Both the position numbers and the translations under genes were made by a program. From REEB506 sp040381035 (GTDB taxonomy: Bacteria > Pseudomonadota > Alphaproteobacteria > Caulobacterales > Aquidulcibacteraceae), in assembly GCA_040381035.1 (NCBI GenBank), contig JBEIHY010000002.1, positions 39,797-103,796 of the forward strand: a stretch of 64,000 bases of DNA, given 5' to 3'. This document shows, piece by piece, positions 26,322 through 34,151 of this stretch. How positions within the stretch are numbered: position 1 is the first letter of the stretch; each line of letters opens with the position of its first letter. A model generated the notes under the pieces. It was not told where the DNA came from. It made no database searches and was given only the letters and a program-made list of their open reading frames with translations.

Positions 26322-27194
26322 ATGCGGCTGGCGGCGCGGATCGAGGAAGCCCTGGAAGAAGCGCTGGGCGTGTTCGCCGGCGGTGAGGCGCCGCCCCGGC
26401 TCGCCGCCGCCATGCGGCATGCAGTGTTTCCAGGCGGCGCGCGGGTGCGCCCGCATCTGTGCCTGGCGGTGGCGCAGGCGTGCGGCGACGATGCGCCGGA
26501 GGCCGCCACGGCCGCGGCCTGCGCGATTGAGCTGCTGCATTGCGCCTCGCTGGTCCATGATGATCTGCCGTGCTTTGATGATGCCGACACCCGCCGCGGC
26601 AAAGCCACCGTGCATGTCGCCTATGGCGAGCCATTGGCGGTGCTGGCCGGCGATGGGCTGATCGTTACGGCGTTTCAAGCGCTGGCGGGCGCTGCGGCCT
26701 GCCCGCGAGGCGCGCAACGGCTTGGCGGGCTTCTTGCCACGCTTGCCGACTGTGTCGGACCCGCGCATGGCATTGTCGGCGGTCAGGCTTGGGAAAGCGA
26801 GCCGCATGTGCCCTTGCGGCGCTATCACGCCGCCAAGACGGGCGCTTTGTTTGTGGCGGCCTCCACCTGTGGGGCGATTGCTGCGGGACGTGAGCCGAAC
26901 GAATGGCAAGGTCTCGGCGCCCGCCTCGGCGAAGCCTATCAGATCGCGGACGATTTGATGGATGCGCTCTCGCCGTCTGCAGACAAGCCAGTCGGCCAAG
27001 ACGCCGCCCATGGCCGCCCAAACGCGGTGGCGAGCCTTGGCGTCAAGGGCGCCGTGCGCCAGCTGGAGCATCTTATCGCGGAAGCCGTGCGCGCGGTGCC
27101 CGACTGCGCCGGGGCCGAAGATTTGCGCAATCTTGTTCGCGCGCAAGCGGGGCGTCTCGCGCCTAAGAATCTCACCGCCTTGGCGCTGGCCTGA
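26322..27194 (+). CDS. crtE: Geranylgeranyl diphosphate synthase
   Basis: 290 residues. The first Asp-rich motif HDDLPCFDDADTRRG and the second QIADDLMDAL are the Mg-diphosphate sites of trans-prenyl transferases. A strong AAGGAGG lies before the ATG. Together with crtB, crtI, crtC, crtD and crtF it completes the carotenoid path from farnesyl diphosphate. An FPP synthase (ispA) would look alike; the crt context decides. Confidence 0.9.
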   Translation: MRLAARIEEALEEALGVFAGGEAPPRLAAAMRHAVFPGGARVRPHLCLAVAQACGDDAPEAATAAACAIELLHCASLVHDDLPCFDDADTRRGKATVHVAYGEPLAVLAGDGLIVTAFQALAGAAACPRGAQRLGGLLATLADCVGPAHGIVGGQAWESEPHVPLRRYHAAKTGALFVAASTCGAIAAGREPNEWQGLGARLGEAYQIADDLMDALSPSADKPVGQDAAHGRPNAVASLGVKGAVRQLEHLIAEAVRAVPDCAGAEDLRNLVRAQAGRLAPKNLTALALA

Positions 27195-27201
27195 GCAGGC
27201 C

Positions 27202-28314
27202 ATGGCGGGCGATGTCTGGCGCGCGCTGACGGCGCCGTTTGCCGGCTGGCGCAATCGCCTGCTCGCCGATCCAAAGTTCCAAGACTGGGCCAGCCGCTCA
27301 ATCTTCACCCGCGGCCAGGCCAATGCCTATGCCGGGCGGATGCTCGATCTGGCGGTCGGGTTTACCTATGCGCGCACGCTGTTGGCTTGCGTGCAGTTTG
27401 ACCTGTTTGAGCGCCTGCGCGCCGGCTCTCGATCAACGGGCGACTTGGCGATCGCCTGCGCGCTTGCACCTGCGCGAATGCAGGTATTGGCCAAGGCTGC
27501 GACGGCGCTGGATTTAATCGAGCCGGCCGGGCCCGATCGCTGGCGCCTTGCGCCCCTCGGCGCCAGCTTGCTCGGCAATCCGGGCGTGGCCGCGATGATC
27601 GCGCATCACAGCCTGCTGTATGAAGATTTGCGAGATCCCGCCGCCCTTATCCGCGGCGAGATCGAAGCTCCGCGCGTCAAGAGCTTCTGGCCCTATGGCG
27701 CGGGCGGTGATCCGCAGGCTGCGGCGCAATATTCGGCGCTGATGGCGGCAACCCAGGCCATGATTGCTCGGCAAATTCTGGCCGCCTATCCGCTTGCCCG
27801 CCATCGCCGCTTGATCGATGTCGGCGGCGGCGAGGGGGCATTTGTGCTGCATGCGTTGCGCGCCGCGCCAAAGCTGATCGCAACGGTTGCGGATTTGGCG
27901 CCGGTGGCGGTGCGTGCGCTTGACGCTTTCAAGGCCGCGGGCCTTGCCGCGCGTGCAGAAGCCGTCGCTGTGACCGCCCCGGGCGATCGTTTGCCGCCAG
28001 GTGCAGATCTCCACAGTTTCGTGCGCGTGTTGCACGACCATGACGACCCCGCGGTGATGCGCTTTCTTGTCGCAAGCCAAGCTGCCCTGGCGCCAGGCGG
28101 ACGCATTCTCATCGCTGAGCCGATGGCCGAGACGCCTGGCGCGCGCGCCATGGGCCACGCATATTTTGGTTTGTATCTGTTGGCGATGGGCCAGGGCCGT
28201 CCGCGAACCCGCGTCGAGCTAACCCAGATGCTGCGCGGCGCAGGTTTCAAGGCCGTGCGCGAGCATCGCGCGCCGCAGCGGGCTCTGGTGCGGCTCTTGT
28301 CGGCACAAAAATAA
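27202..28314 (+). CDS. crtF: Spheroidene/hydroxycarotenoid O-methyltransferase
   Basis: 370 residues. An N-terminal helical dimerisation domain is followed by the SAM-binding motif LIDVGGGEGAFVLHAL around residue 210 and the HSFVRVLHDHDD / GGRILIAEPM catalytic segments. CrtF methylates the 1-hydroxy group to give methoxy carotenoids such as spirilloxanthin. The start is seven bases after the crtE stop. The absence of crtA in the window agrees with a spirilloxanthin rather than spheroidenone end product. Confidence 0.92.
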   Translation: MAGDVWRALTAPFAGWRNRLLADPKFQDWASRSIFTRGQANAYAGRMLDLAVGFTYARTLLACVQFDLFERLRAGSRSTGDLAIACALAPARMQVLAKAATALDLIEPAGPDRWRLAPLGASLLGNPGVAAMIAHHSLLYEDLRDPAALIRGEIEAPRVKSFWPYGAGGDPQAAAQYSALMAATQAMIARQILAAYPLARHRRLIDVGGGEGAFVLHALRAAPKLIATVADLAPVAVRALDAFKAAGLAARAEAVAVTAPGDRLPPGADLHSFVRVLHDHDDPAVMRFLVASQAALAPGGRILIAEPMAETPGARAMGHAYFGLYLLAMGQGRPRTRVELTQMLRGAGFKAVREHRAPQRALVRLLSAQK

Positions 28315-28346
28315 CGCCGTCTTTTACGGTTGCGCGTCCATTTCGA

Positions 28347-28378
28347 TTGACAATAAAAAGTGTAAATCTAAAGTGACG
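28347..28378 (+). promoter_or_regulatory. Candidate bchC promoter with weak PpsR-type operator
   Basis: TTGACA at 28347-28352 is followed after 16 bases by TAAAGT, a fair sigma-70 pair, in an AT-rich patch unlike its surroundings. TGTAAATCTAAAGTGACG at 28361-28378 fits TGT-N12-AC(G), one mismatch from the PpsR/CrtJ consensus, and overlaps the -10. This is 80 bases before bchC and would drive bchCXYZ and possibly puf. Confidence 0.6.
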
Positions 28379-28458
28379 CTTCGGGGTTTGGGGCTGAAGC
28401 TGCGAAAGCGCTTCGTTCCGGCTCGGCCCTTGGCGCTCAACCTTGAGGAGGTGCAGCG

Positions 28459-29397
28459 ATGGACGCGGTCGCGGTGGTTCTGGAAGCGCCGGAAAGGCTG
28501 GGCTTGAAGCGCCTGGCCCTGCGCGCGCCGGCGCCCGGCGATGTCGTCGTCGCCACCCGCTATAGCGGCGTCTCCACCGGCACCGAGCGTTTGCTGTATT
28601 CCGGCCGCATGCCGCCCTTCCCAGGCATGGGCTATCCACTGGTGCCCGGTTATGAGGCCGTCGGTGAGGTCGTTGCCGCTGGCGCCGAAACGGGCCTGCG
28701 CGCGGGCGAGATCGTGTTTGTGCCCGGGGCCAATTGTTATGAAGACGCCCGCGGCCTTTTTGGCGCCGCCGCCAGTCATCTGATCGCGCCCGCCAAGCGC
28801 GTCATGGCGTTGCCCCTGGGTTTGGCGGAGGAGGGCGTTCTGCTCGCGCTCGCCGCCACCGCCATGCATGCGCTCGCCGACGGGGAGGTCGCTCCCGATC
28901 TTATCATCGGCCACGGCGTGCTTGGCCGCCTGATTGCACGAATCGCGCTGGCCGAAGGCCGCGCTGCGCCTATCGTTTGGGAAACCAATCCCGCCCGTCG
29001 CGCTGGCGCCAGCGGCTACAAGGTTGTTGCCCCCGATACCGATGAGCGGCGCGACTATCGTGCGATTTACGACGCCAGCGGGGATTGCAATGTGCTGGAC
29101 GCTGCGATCGCGCGCTTGGCCCCTGGCGGCGAGGTTGTGCTCGCCGGCTTTTATGACCAGCGGCTTAGCTTTTCCTTTCCGCCGGCCTTCATGCGCGAAG
29201 CGCGCATCCGGATCGCGGCGGAATGGAAGCCGGCCGATCTGATCGAAACCGTCGCCTTGCTCGAAACCGGGCGCCTGCGGCTTGACGGATTGATTACCCA
29301 CCGCCGCGCCGCGTCGGATGCAGAGGCTGCCTATCGCACGGCCTTTGAAGACAGCGCCTGTCTGAAAATGGTTCTTGATTGGAAGGGCGCAGCATGA
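28459..29397 (+). CDS. bchC: Bacteriochlorophyllide a dehydrogenase
   Basis: 312 residues of the zinc-type alcohol dehydrogenase superfamily, without the classical structural-zinc cysteines. The segments SGVSTGTERLLYSGRMP, GYEAVGEV and ELIIGHGVLGR-like DLIIGHGVLGRLI (nucleotide-binding region) match BchC, which oxidises the 3-hydroxyethyl group to acetyl in bacteriochlorophyllide a synthesis. GAGGAGG precedes the ATG and the stop overlaps bchX (ATGA). First gene of bchC-bchX-bchY-bchZ. Confidence 0.94.
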   Translation: MDAVAVVLEAPERLGLKRLALRAPAPGDVVVATRYSGVSTGTERLLYSGRMPPFPGMGYPLVPGYEAVGEVVAAGAETGLRAGEIVFVPGANCYEDARGLFGAAASHLIAPAKRVMALPLGLAEEGVLLALAATAMHALADGEVAPDLIIGHGVLGRLIARIALAEGRAAPIVWETNPARRAGASGYKVVAPDTDERRDYRAIYDASGDCNVLDAAIARLAPGGEVVLAGFYDQRLSFSFPPAFMREARIRIAAEWKPADLIETVALLETGRLRLDGLITHRRAASDAEAAYRTAFEDSACLKMVLDWKGAA

Positions 29398-30383
29398 GCG
29401 TCACATTGCTCGATAATCGCCGCCTGCGCGCCGAAGCTGCGATCGATCCCGATCCGGTTTCCACCGCCCCCGCCGCTAAGCAAACCCAGATCATCGCGAT
29501 TTATGGCAAAGGTGGCATCGGCAAGAGCTTCACGCTGGCCAATCTCAGCTACATGATGGCCCAGCAGGGCAAGCGTGTGCTGTTGATCGGTTGCGATCCC
29601 AAGAGTGATACGACATCCTTGTTGTTCGGCGGCAAAAGCTGCCCGACGATTATTGAGACCTCATCCAAGAAGAAACTCGCCGGCGACGAAGTGCGCATCG
29701 AAGATGTCTGCTTCACCCGTGACGGCGTCTTCGCCATGGAGCTTGGCGGGCCGGAAGTCGGCCGCGGCTGCGGCGGGCGCGGCATCATTCACGGATTTGA
29801 GCTGCTCGAAAAACTGGGCTTCCATGAGTGGGACTTTGACTATGTCCTGCTCGATTTCCTCGGCGACGTTGTGTGTGGCGGCTTTGGCCTGCCGATCGCG
29901 CGCGACATGTGCCAGAAAGTGATCGTCGTCGGTTCGAACGATCTGCAATCGCTTTATGTCGCCAACAATGTCTGTTCGGCGGTGGAGTATTTCCGCAAGC
30001 TCGGCGGGAATGTCGGCGTCGCCGGCATGGTCATCAACAAGGACGACGGCACGGGCGAGGCCGCGGCCTTTGCCGAAGCCGCCGGAATTCCGGTGCTGGC
30101 CGCGATCCCGGCCGATGAAGAAATCCGCCGCAAGAGCGCCAATTACCAGATCATCGGCAAGCCAGGCGATCGTTGGGCGCCGATGTTTGAAGCGCTTGCG
30201 CAAAACGTCGCCGATGCGCCGCCCCAACGCCCGCGTCCGCTGACGCAGGAAGGTCTGCTTGGTCTGTTTTCGCCCGAAACCACAGGCGCGGCCGTGCAGC
30301 TGCAGCCGGCAAGCCAGGCCGATATGCGCGGCGGCGAACAGATCACCCGCAAATCACTCGAAGTGATTTACGACACGGTGTAA
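29394..30383 (+). CDS. bchX: Chlorophyllide a reductase iron protein subunit X
   Basis: 329 residues. IAIYGKGGIGKSFTLANLS is the nitrogenase-iron-protein P-loop and GCDPKSDTT follows. The cluster-binding CGGRG (near residue 127) and DVVCGGFGLP (near 163) supply the two Cys per monomer of the shared 4Fe-4S cluster. BchX is the ATP-driven electron donor to BchYZ for chlorophyllide a reductase (COR), reducing ring B. The start at 29394 overlaps the bchC stop; the frame extends 15 bases earlier but without a separate ribosome site. Confidence 0.96.
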   Translation: MSVTLLDNRRLRAEAAIDPDPVSTAPAAKQTQIIAIYGKGGIGKSFTLANLSYMMAQQGKRVLLIGCDPKSDTTSLLFGGKSCPTIIETSSKKKLAGDEVRIEDVCFTRDGVFAMELGGPEVGRGCGGRGIIHGFELLEKLGFHEWDFDYVLLDFLGDVVCGGFGLPIARDMCQKVIVVGSNDLQSLYVANNVCSAVEYFRKLGGNVGVAGMVINKDDGTGEAAAFAEAAGIPVLAAIPADEEIRRKSANYQIIGKPGDRWAPMFEALAQNVADAPPQRPRPLTQEGLLGLFSPETTGAAVQLQPASQADMRGGEQITRKSLEVIYDTV

Positions 30384-30387
30384 GGCG

Positions 30388-31899
30388 ATGACGGAGCTCT
30401 CCTCCCCACGCCCCGATGCGCCCGCGCCAGAGGTTGGCGGTTGCCATGCCGGCGCCACACTGCTCGATGCGCAAGCGCGCGCCGCCGGCCAGGGCGATCT
30501 GCTCGATCGCTTCGCCGCCGATTATCCCAAGGGGCCGCACGATCGCCCGCAAAGCATGTGCCCGGCCTTTGGCTCGCTGCGCGTGGGGCTGCGGATGCGC
30601 CGCGTCGGCACGATCCTGTCGGGCTCGGCCTGTTGCGTCTATGGCTTGACCTTTACCTCGCACTTCTATGGCGCGCGCCGCCCGGTCGGCTATGTGCCGT
30701 TCAATTCCGAGACGCTTGTCACCGGCAAGCTGTTTGAAGACATCCGCGAAGCCGTGTTTCAAATGGCCGATCCCGCGGCGTATGACGCGATCATCGTCAC
30801 CAATCTTTGCGTGCCGACAGCCTCAGGCGTGCCGCTGCGCATCCTGCCCAAAGAGATCGACGGCGTACGCATCATCGGCATTGATGTGCCGGGCTTTGGC
30901 GTGCCGACGCATGCTGAAGCCAAAGACGTGCTGACCGGCGCCATGCTGGCGTATGCCCGCGCCGAGGTTGAAGCCGGCCCGGTGCCTGCACCGGACAAGC
31001 GCGCGGCTCTTCCGACGGTCACTTTGCTTGGCGAAATGTTTCCGGCCGATCCGGTGGGCGTGGGCATGTTGCTGGCGCCTTTGGGATTGGCCGCCGGCCC
31101 CGTCGCGCCGGTGCGCGAATGGCGCGAGCTCTATGGCGCTCTCGATTGCGCTGCGGTCGCGGCCATTCATCCCTTCTACACCGCCAGCGTCCGCGAGTTT
31201 GAAGCCGCCGGACGCCGCGTCGTGGGCTCGGCCCCCGTCGGGCGCGATGGAACCGCGGCCTGGCTGGAAGCGATCGGTGCGGCCTGCAACATCGATGCAG
31301 CCAGGATCGCCGCCGCCAAGCAGGCCGCGCTGCCGGCCATCGAAGCGGCCCTGGCCAAGGCGCCCATCCAAGGCACGATCACCGTCACCGGCTATGAGGG
31401 CTCCGAGCTTCTGGTCGCGCGGCTCTTGATCGAATCCGGCGCTCGCGTGCCCTATGTCGGCACGGCCTGTCCGCGCACGCCCTGGAACGAAGCCGATCGC
31501 GACTGGCTGATGGCGCATGGCGCTCATGTGCAGTTCCGCGCCAGCCTGGAGCAGGACATCGCCGCTGTTGAAGCGGTGCGGCCCGATCTCGCCATCGGCA
31601 CCACGCCGGTTGTGCAGCACGCCAAGCAGCGCGCCATCCCGTCGCTCTATTTCACCAATCTCATTTCCGCCCGCCCGCTGATGGGGGTGGCCGGCGCCGG
31701 CTCGCTGGCGCAAGTTGTCAATGCGGCCATGGCCAACAAGGCCCGCTTCGACAAGATGACCGCCTTCTTTGAAGGTGTCGGCGTCGGCGATAGCGCGGGC
31801 GTCTGGGAAGACACCCCACGCGCCCGTCCTGAGTTCAAGCAGCGCTACGCCAAGACTTTGGCGGCCGCGCGCAAATCAGAGGAGGCGGTCGGCACATGA
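30388..31899 (+). CDS. bchY: Chlorophyllide a reductase subunit Y
   Basis: 503 residues, NifD-like. GGCHAGATLLDAQ, PQSMCPAFGSLR and the SACCVYGLTFTSHFYGARR block carry the Cys ligands for the NB-type 4Fe-4S cluster. BchY pairs with BchZ as the catalytic heterotetramer of COR. The stop is part of an ATGA overlap, but with a 24-codon mini-ORF instead of bchZ itself (see 31896). Confidence 0.95.
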   Translation: MTELSSPRPDAPAPEVGGCHAGATLLDAQARAAGQGDLLDRFAADYPKGPHDRPQSMCPAFGSLRVGLRMRRVGTILSGSACCVYGLTFTSHFYGARRPVGYVPFNSETLVTGKLFEDIREAVFQMADPAAYDAIIVTNLCVPTASGVPLRILPKEIDGVRIIGIDVPGFGVPTHAEAKDVLTGAMLAYARAEVEAGPVPAPDKRAALPTVTLLGEMFPADPVGVGMLLAPLGLAAGPVAPVREWRELYGALDCAAVAAIHPFYTASVREFEAAGRRVVGSAPVGRDGTAAWLEAIGAACNIDAARIAAAKQAALPAIEAALAKAPIQGTITVTGYEGSELLVARLLIESGARVPYVGTACPRTPWNEADRDWLMAHGAHVQFRASLEQDIAAVEAVRPDLAIGTTPVVQHAKQRAIPSLYFTNLISARPLMGVAGAGSLAQVVNAAMANKARFDKMTAFFEGVGVGDSAGVWEDTPRARPEFKQRYAKTLAAARKSEEAVGT

Positions 31900-31970
31900 C
31901 CCTCATCCTCGATCAAGCCGCCTTTGGTTTCCTCGCGATCTCAAAGTGTGAGCGGGGGGGGCGTCAATGA
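31896..31970 (+). CDS. 24-codon mini-ORF linking bchY and bchZ
   Basis: A short frame starts within the bchY stop (ATGA) and ends with TGA overlapping the bchZ ATG (again ATGA). Its first 20 bases are identical to the first 20 bases of bchZ. It has the GGAGG ribosome site that would normally serve bchZ. It ends after a run of eight G (31954-31961). Either a leader peptide coupling bchY to bchZ translation or simply debris of a local duplication; translation cannot be decided from sequence. Confidence 0.5.
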   Translation: MTLILDQAAFGFLAISKCERGGRQ

Positions 31971-31986
31971 CCCTCATCCTCGATCA
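31896..31986 (+). repeat. 20-bp direct repeat of the bchZ start
   Basis: ATGACCCTCATCCTCGATCA occurs at 31896-31915 and at 31967-31986, 71 bases apart, enclosing 51 bases with an inverted CTTTG/CAAAG pair and a G8 tract. 71 is not a multiple of three, so the first copy cannot extend bchZ. Confidence 0.97.
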
Positions 31987-33418
31987 CGACAGGGCCGGCG
32001 GATACTGGGGCGCGGTCTATGCCTTCACCGCCATCAAGGGGCTGCAGGTGATTATCGATGGCCCGGTCGGCTGCGAAAACCTGCCGGTCACCAGCGTGTT
32101 GCACTATACTGACGCGCTGCCTCCGCACGAGTTGCCGATCGTCGTCACTGGCCTTGGCGAAGAAGAGCTTGGTCAGCATGGCACCGAAGGCGCCATGAAG
32201 CAGGCTTGGCGCACGCTTGATCCCGATCTGCCAAGCGTCGTCGTCACCGGATCTATCGCAGAAATGATCGGCGGCGGCGTCACGCCGGAAGGCACCGCCA
32301 TCCAGCGCTTCCTGCCGCGCACGATCGATGAAGATCAATGGCAAAGCGCCGACCGCGCACTCACATGGTTGTGGCGCCAGTTCGGCCCCAAAAAAGTTCC
32401 GCCGCTCAAGCCGCGCGCGGAAGGGGCCAAGCCGAAAGTCAATATCATCGGTCCGATGTACGGCGTATTCAACATGCCGTCGGACCTCGCCGAAATTCGC
32501 CGCCTGCTCGAAGGCGCCGGCTGCGACGTGCGTATGGTCTTCCCGCTTGGCTCGCATCTGGCGGATGTGAAAGCGTTGGCCGACGCCGAACTCAATGTCT
32601 GCATGTATCGGGAATTCGGACGCAATCTGTGCGAGGCGTTGGAGCGGCCCTATCTGCAGGCCCCGATCGGCCTGGAGAGCACGACGCTCTTTTTGGAAAA
32701 GCTCGGCGAACTTCTGGCGATTGACGTTGCAGCGTTCATCGAGCGTGAAAAGCACACCACCATCAAACCGTTGTGGGATCTGTGGCGCTCGGTGACGCAG
32801 GATTTCTTCGCCACGGCGAGCTTTGCAATCGTGGCCACCGAAACCTATGAGCGCGGCGTTCGCCATTTCCTGGAAGATGAAATGGGGCTGCCTTGCGCCT
32901 TCTCGTTTCAGCGCAGCGCCGGCGTCAAACCGAACAACCACGCCATTCGCGCGGCCGTGAAACAAACCCCGCCGCTCGTGCTGTTCGGCAGCTTCAATGA
33001 GCGCATGTATATGGCCGAGGCCGGCGGGCGCGGCGTTTATATTCCCGCCTCCTTCCCCGGCGCGATCATTCGCCGCCACACAGGCACGCCGTTCATGGGC
33101 TATGCCGGCGCCACCTATCTTATTCAAGAAGTGTGCAATGCGCTGTTTGACGCGCTGTTCCATATCCTGCCCTTGGGGACGGACATGGACCGCGCGCCCG
33201 CCACGCCCGCGCGCTTGCATGTGGAGCTGCCTTGGGCGCCTGAGGCCAAGGCGGCACTTGATCGCCTGATCGAAAGCGAGCCAGTTCTGGTGCGCATTTC
33301 GGCGGCCAAGAAACTGCGTGACGCCGCTGAGCGCTTCGCCCGCCAGGACGGCGCCGACAGCGTCGACGAAGCGCGCTTGACGGCCGCACACCGCATTTTG
33401 TTTGAGGGCGCCGCATGA
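31967..33418 (+). CDS. bchZ: Chlorophyllide a reductase subunit Z
   Basis: 483 residues, NifK-like. DHDRAGGYWGAVYAFTAIK, GPVGCENLPVTSVLHYTDALPPHELP and a C-terminal HRILFEGAA identify BchZ. With BchX and BchY it forms COR, which converts chlorophyllide to the bacteriochlorin. The ATG is preceded by a G8 run that may act as a poor Shine-Dalgarno. Ends 177 bases before pufB, so bch and puf may share read-through transcription. Confidence 0.95.
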   Translation: MTLILDHDRAGGYWGAVYAFTAIKGLQVIIDGPVGCENLPVTSVLHYTDALPPHELPIVVTGLGEEELGQHGTEGAMKQAWRTLDPDLPSVVVTGSIAEMIGGGVTPEGTAIQRFLPRTIDEDQWQSADRALTWLWRQFGPKKVPPLKPRAEGAKPKVNIIGPMYGVFNMPSDLAEIRRLLEGAGCDVRMVFPLGSHLADVKALADAELNVCMYREFGRNLCEALERPYLQAPIGLESTTLFLEKLGELLAIDVAAFIEREKHTTIKPLWDLWRSVTQDFFATASFAIVATETYERGVRHFLEDEMGLPCAFSFQRSAGVKPNNHAIRAAVKQTPPLVLFGSFNERMYMAEAGGRGVYIPASFPGAIIRRHTGTPFMGYAGATYLIQEVCNALFDALFHILPLGTDMDRAPATPARLHVELPWAPEAKAALDRLIESEPVLVRISAAKKLRDAAERFARQDGADSVDEARLTAAHRILFEGAA

Positions 33419-33474
33419 GTGTCGGCGCGCTCCCCCGATTGATCTGCGCGCCTGCGCGGATCTGCGAAATCGTT

Positions 33475-33490
33475 CCGGCGTTCGCGCCGG
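33475..33490 (+). promoter_or_regulatory. Stable TTCG hairpin in the puf leader
   Basis: CCGGCG TTCG CGCCGG is a perfect 6-bp stem with a UUCG tetraloop, 105 bases before pufB in the 177-base bchZ-pufB gap. Leader hairpins of this kind stabilise puf mRNA in other purple bacteria. A 62-codon frame runs through the gap but does not resemble PufQ. Confidence 0.55.
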
Positions 33491-33595
33491 TTCGACGTCT
33501 GCCGCGTGGCGTTGACGCGGCTGTTCCCGAGGTGGCTGGGGCAGGGCGCTTGCGTCGATGTGTCAGCCGCACCGGGTTAGCCTGGAGGAACAGGC

Positions 33596-33745
33596 ATGGC
33601 TGAAGAGCGGAAAGGGTCCCTATCGGGCCTGACCGAGGCTGAGGCAAAAGAGTTTCACTCTGTCCTAATGGGCAGCATGACTCTCTTTTTTCTCATGAAC
33701 CTCGTCGCCCACATCCTGGTTTGGATCTGGCGTCCCTGGTTTTAA
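33596..33745 (+). CDS. pufB: Light-harvesting 1 beta polypeptide
   Basis: 49 residues. The charged N-terminus SGLTEAEAKEFH leads into one membrane helix; NLVAHILVWIWRPWF carries the bacteriochlorophyll-binding His and the C-terminal W-x-P-W motif. This is LH1 beta, one of the two ring subunits around the reaction centre. A strong TGGAGGAA ribosome site precedes the ATG. Too short for usual ORF cut-offs. pufA follows after 32 bases. Confidence 0.97.
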   Translation: MAEERKGSLSGLTEAEAKEFHSVLMGSMTLFFLMNLVAHILVWIWRPWF

Positions 33746-33777
33746 TGGCCAAGGCGCCAAAACAGGAGTGAATTGAA

Positions 33778-33966
33778 ATGTGGAAAGTGTGGCTTCTGTT
33801 CGATCCGCGCCGTGCGCTGATCGGCATTCTCGCCTTCGCCTTTTTTATGGTGATGACGAACCACTTCATTCAGTTGTCGACCCCACGGTATGGCAGCTGG
33901 TTGAACCAACCGTATTCGGCGGACGGCGTAAAGCTGTCTGCGCCGGAAGCCCCGGCGACGCCGTAA
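33778..33966 (+). CDS. pufA: Light-harvesting 1 alpha polypeptide
   Basis: 62 residues. MWKVWLLFDPRRALIG is the conserved LH1-alpha N-terminus, the single helix follows, and NHFIQLSTPRY holds the BChl-ligating His near residue 29. The C-terminal tail (about 25 residues, Pro/Ala-rich) is a little long. Shine-Dalgarno CAGGAG lies 9 bases upstream. Forms the LH1 ring with PufB. Confidence 0.97.
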   Translation: MWKVWLLFDPRRALIGILAFAFFMVMTNHFIQLSTPRYGSWLNQPYSADGVKLSAPEAPATP

Positions 33967-33994
33967 CGGCCAGGCGCGAAGAGCGCTGCAAATC

Positions 33995-34058
33995 GGGACG
34001 GCGGGCGCCTGTGAAGGTCAGTCCCGCAAGGGGCTGATCCGACGGGCCCCGCCGTCCC
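33995..34058 (+). promoter_or_regulatory. Intercistronic stem-loop between pufA and pufL
   Basis: An outer perfect 11-bp stem GGGACGGCGGG (33995-34005) / CCCGCCGTCCC (34048-34058) encloses a second 10-bp stem 34016-34025 / 34030-34039 closed by a GCAA tetraloop. In Rhodobacter a large hairpin at this place protects pufBA mRNA from 3' decay and gives excess LH1 over reaction-centre protein. Seen: both stems. Inferred: the same role. There is no T-run, so it is not a simple terminator. Confidence 0.85.
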
Positions 34059-34151
34059 ATTCCGCCTTCCTTTGCGGGCGGGAGGACTGTCTTGTTCGAC
34101 GCGCGCGCCAAGATCGGCGCGATGCGGGCGGCCATCTTGGAGAGTGTGGCC

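Noticed and set aside
33415..33603. 62-codon frame between bchZ and pufB as pufQ
   Set aside because: ATGA-coupled to bchZ but has no membrane helix and no PufQ-like sequence, and overlaps the pufB start; kept only as a finding.
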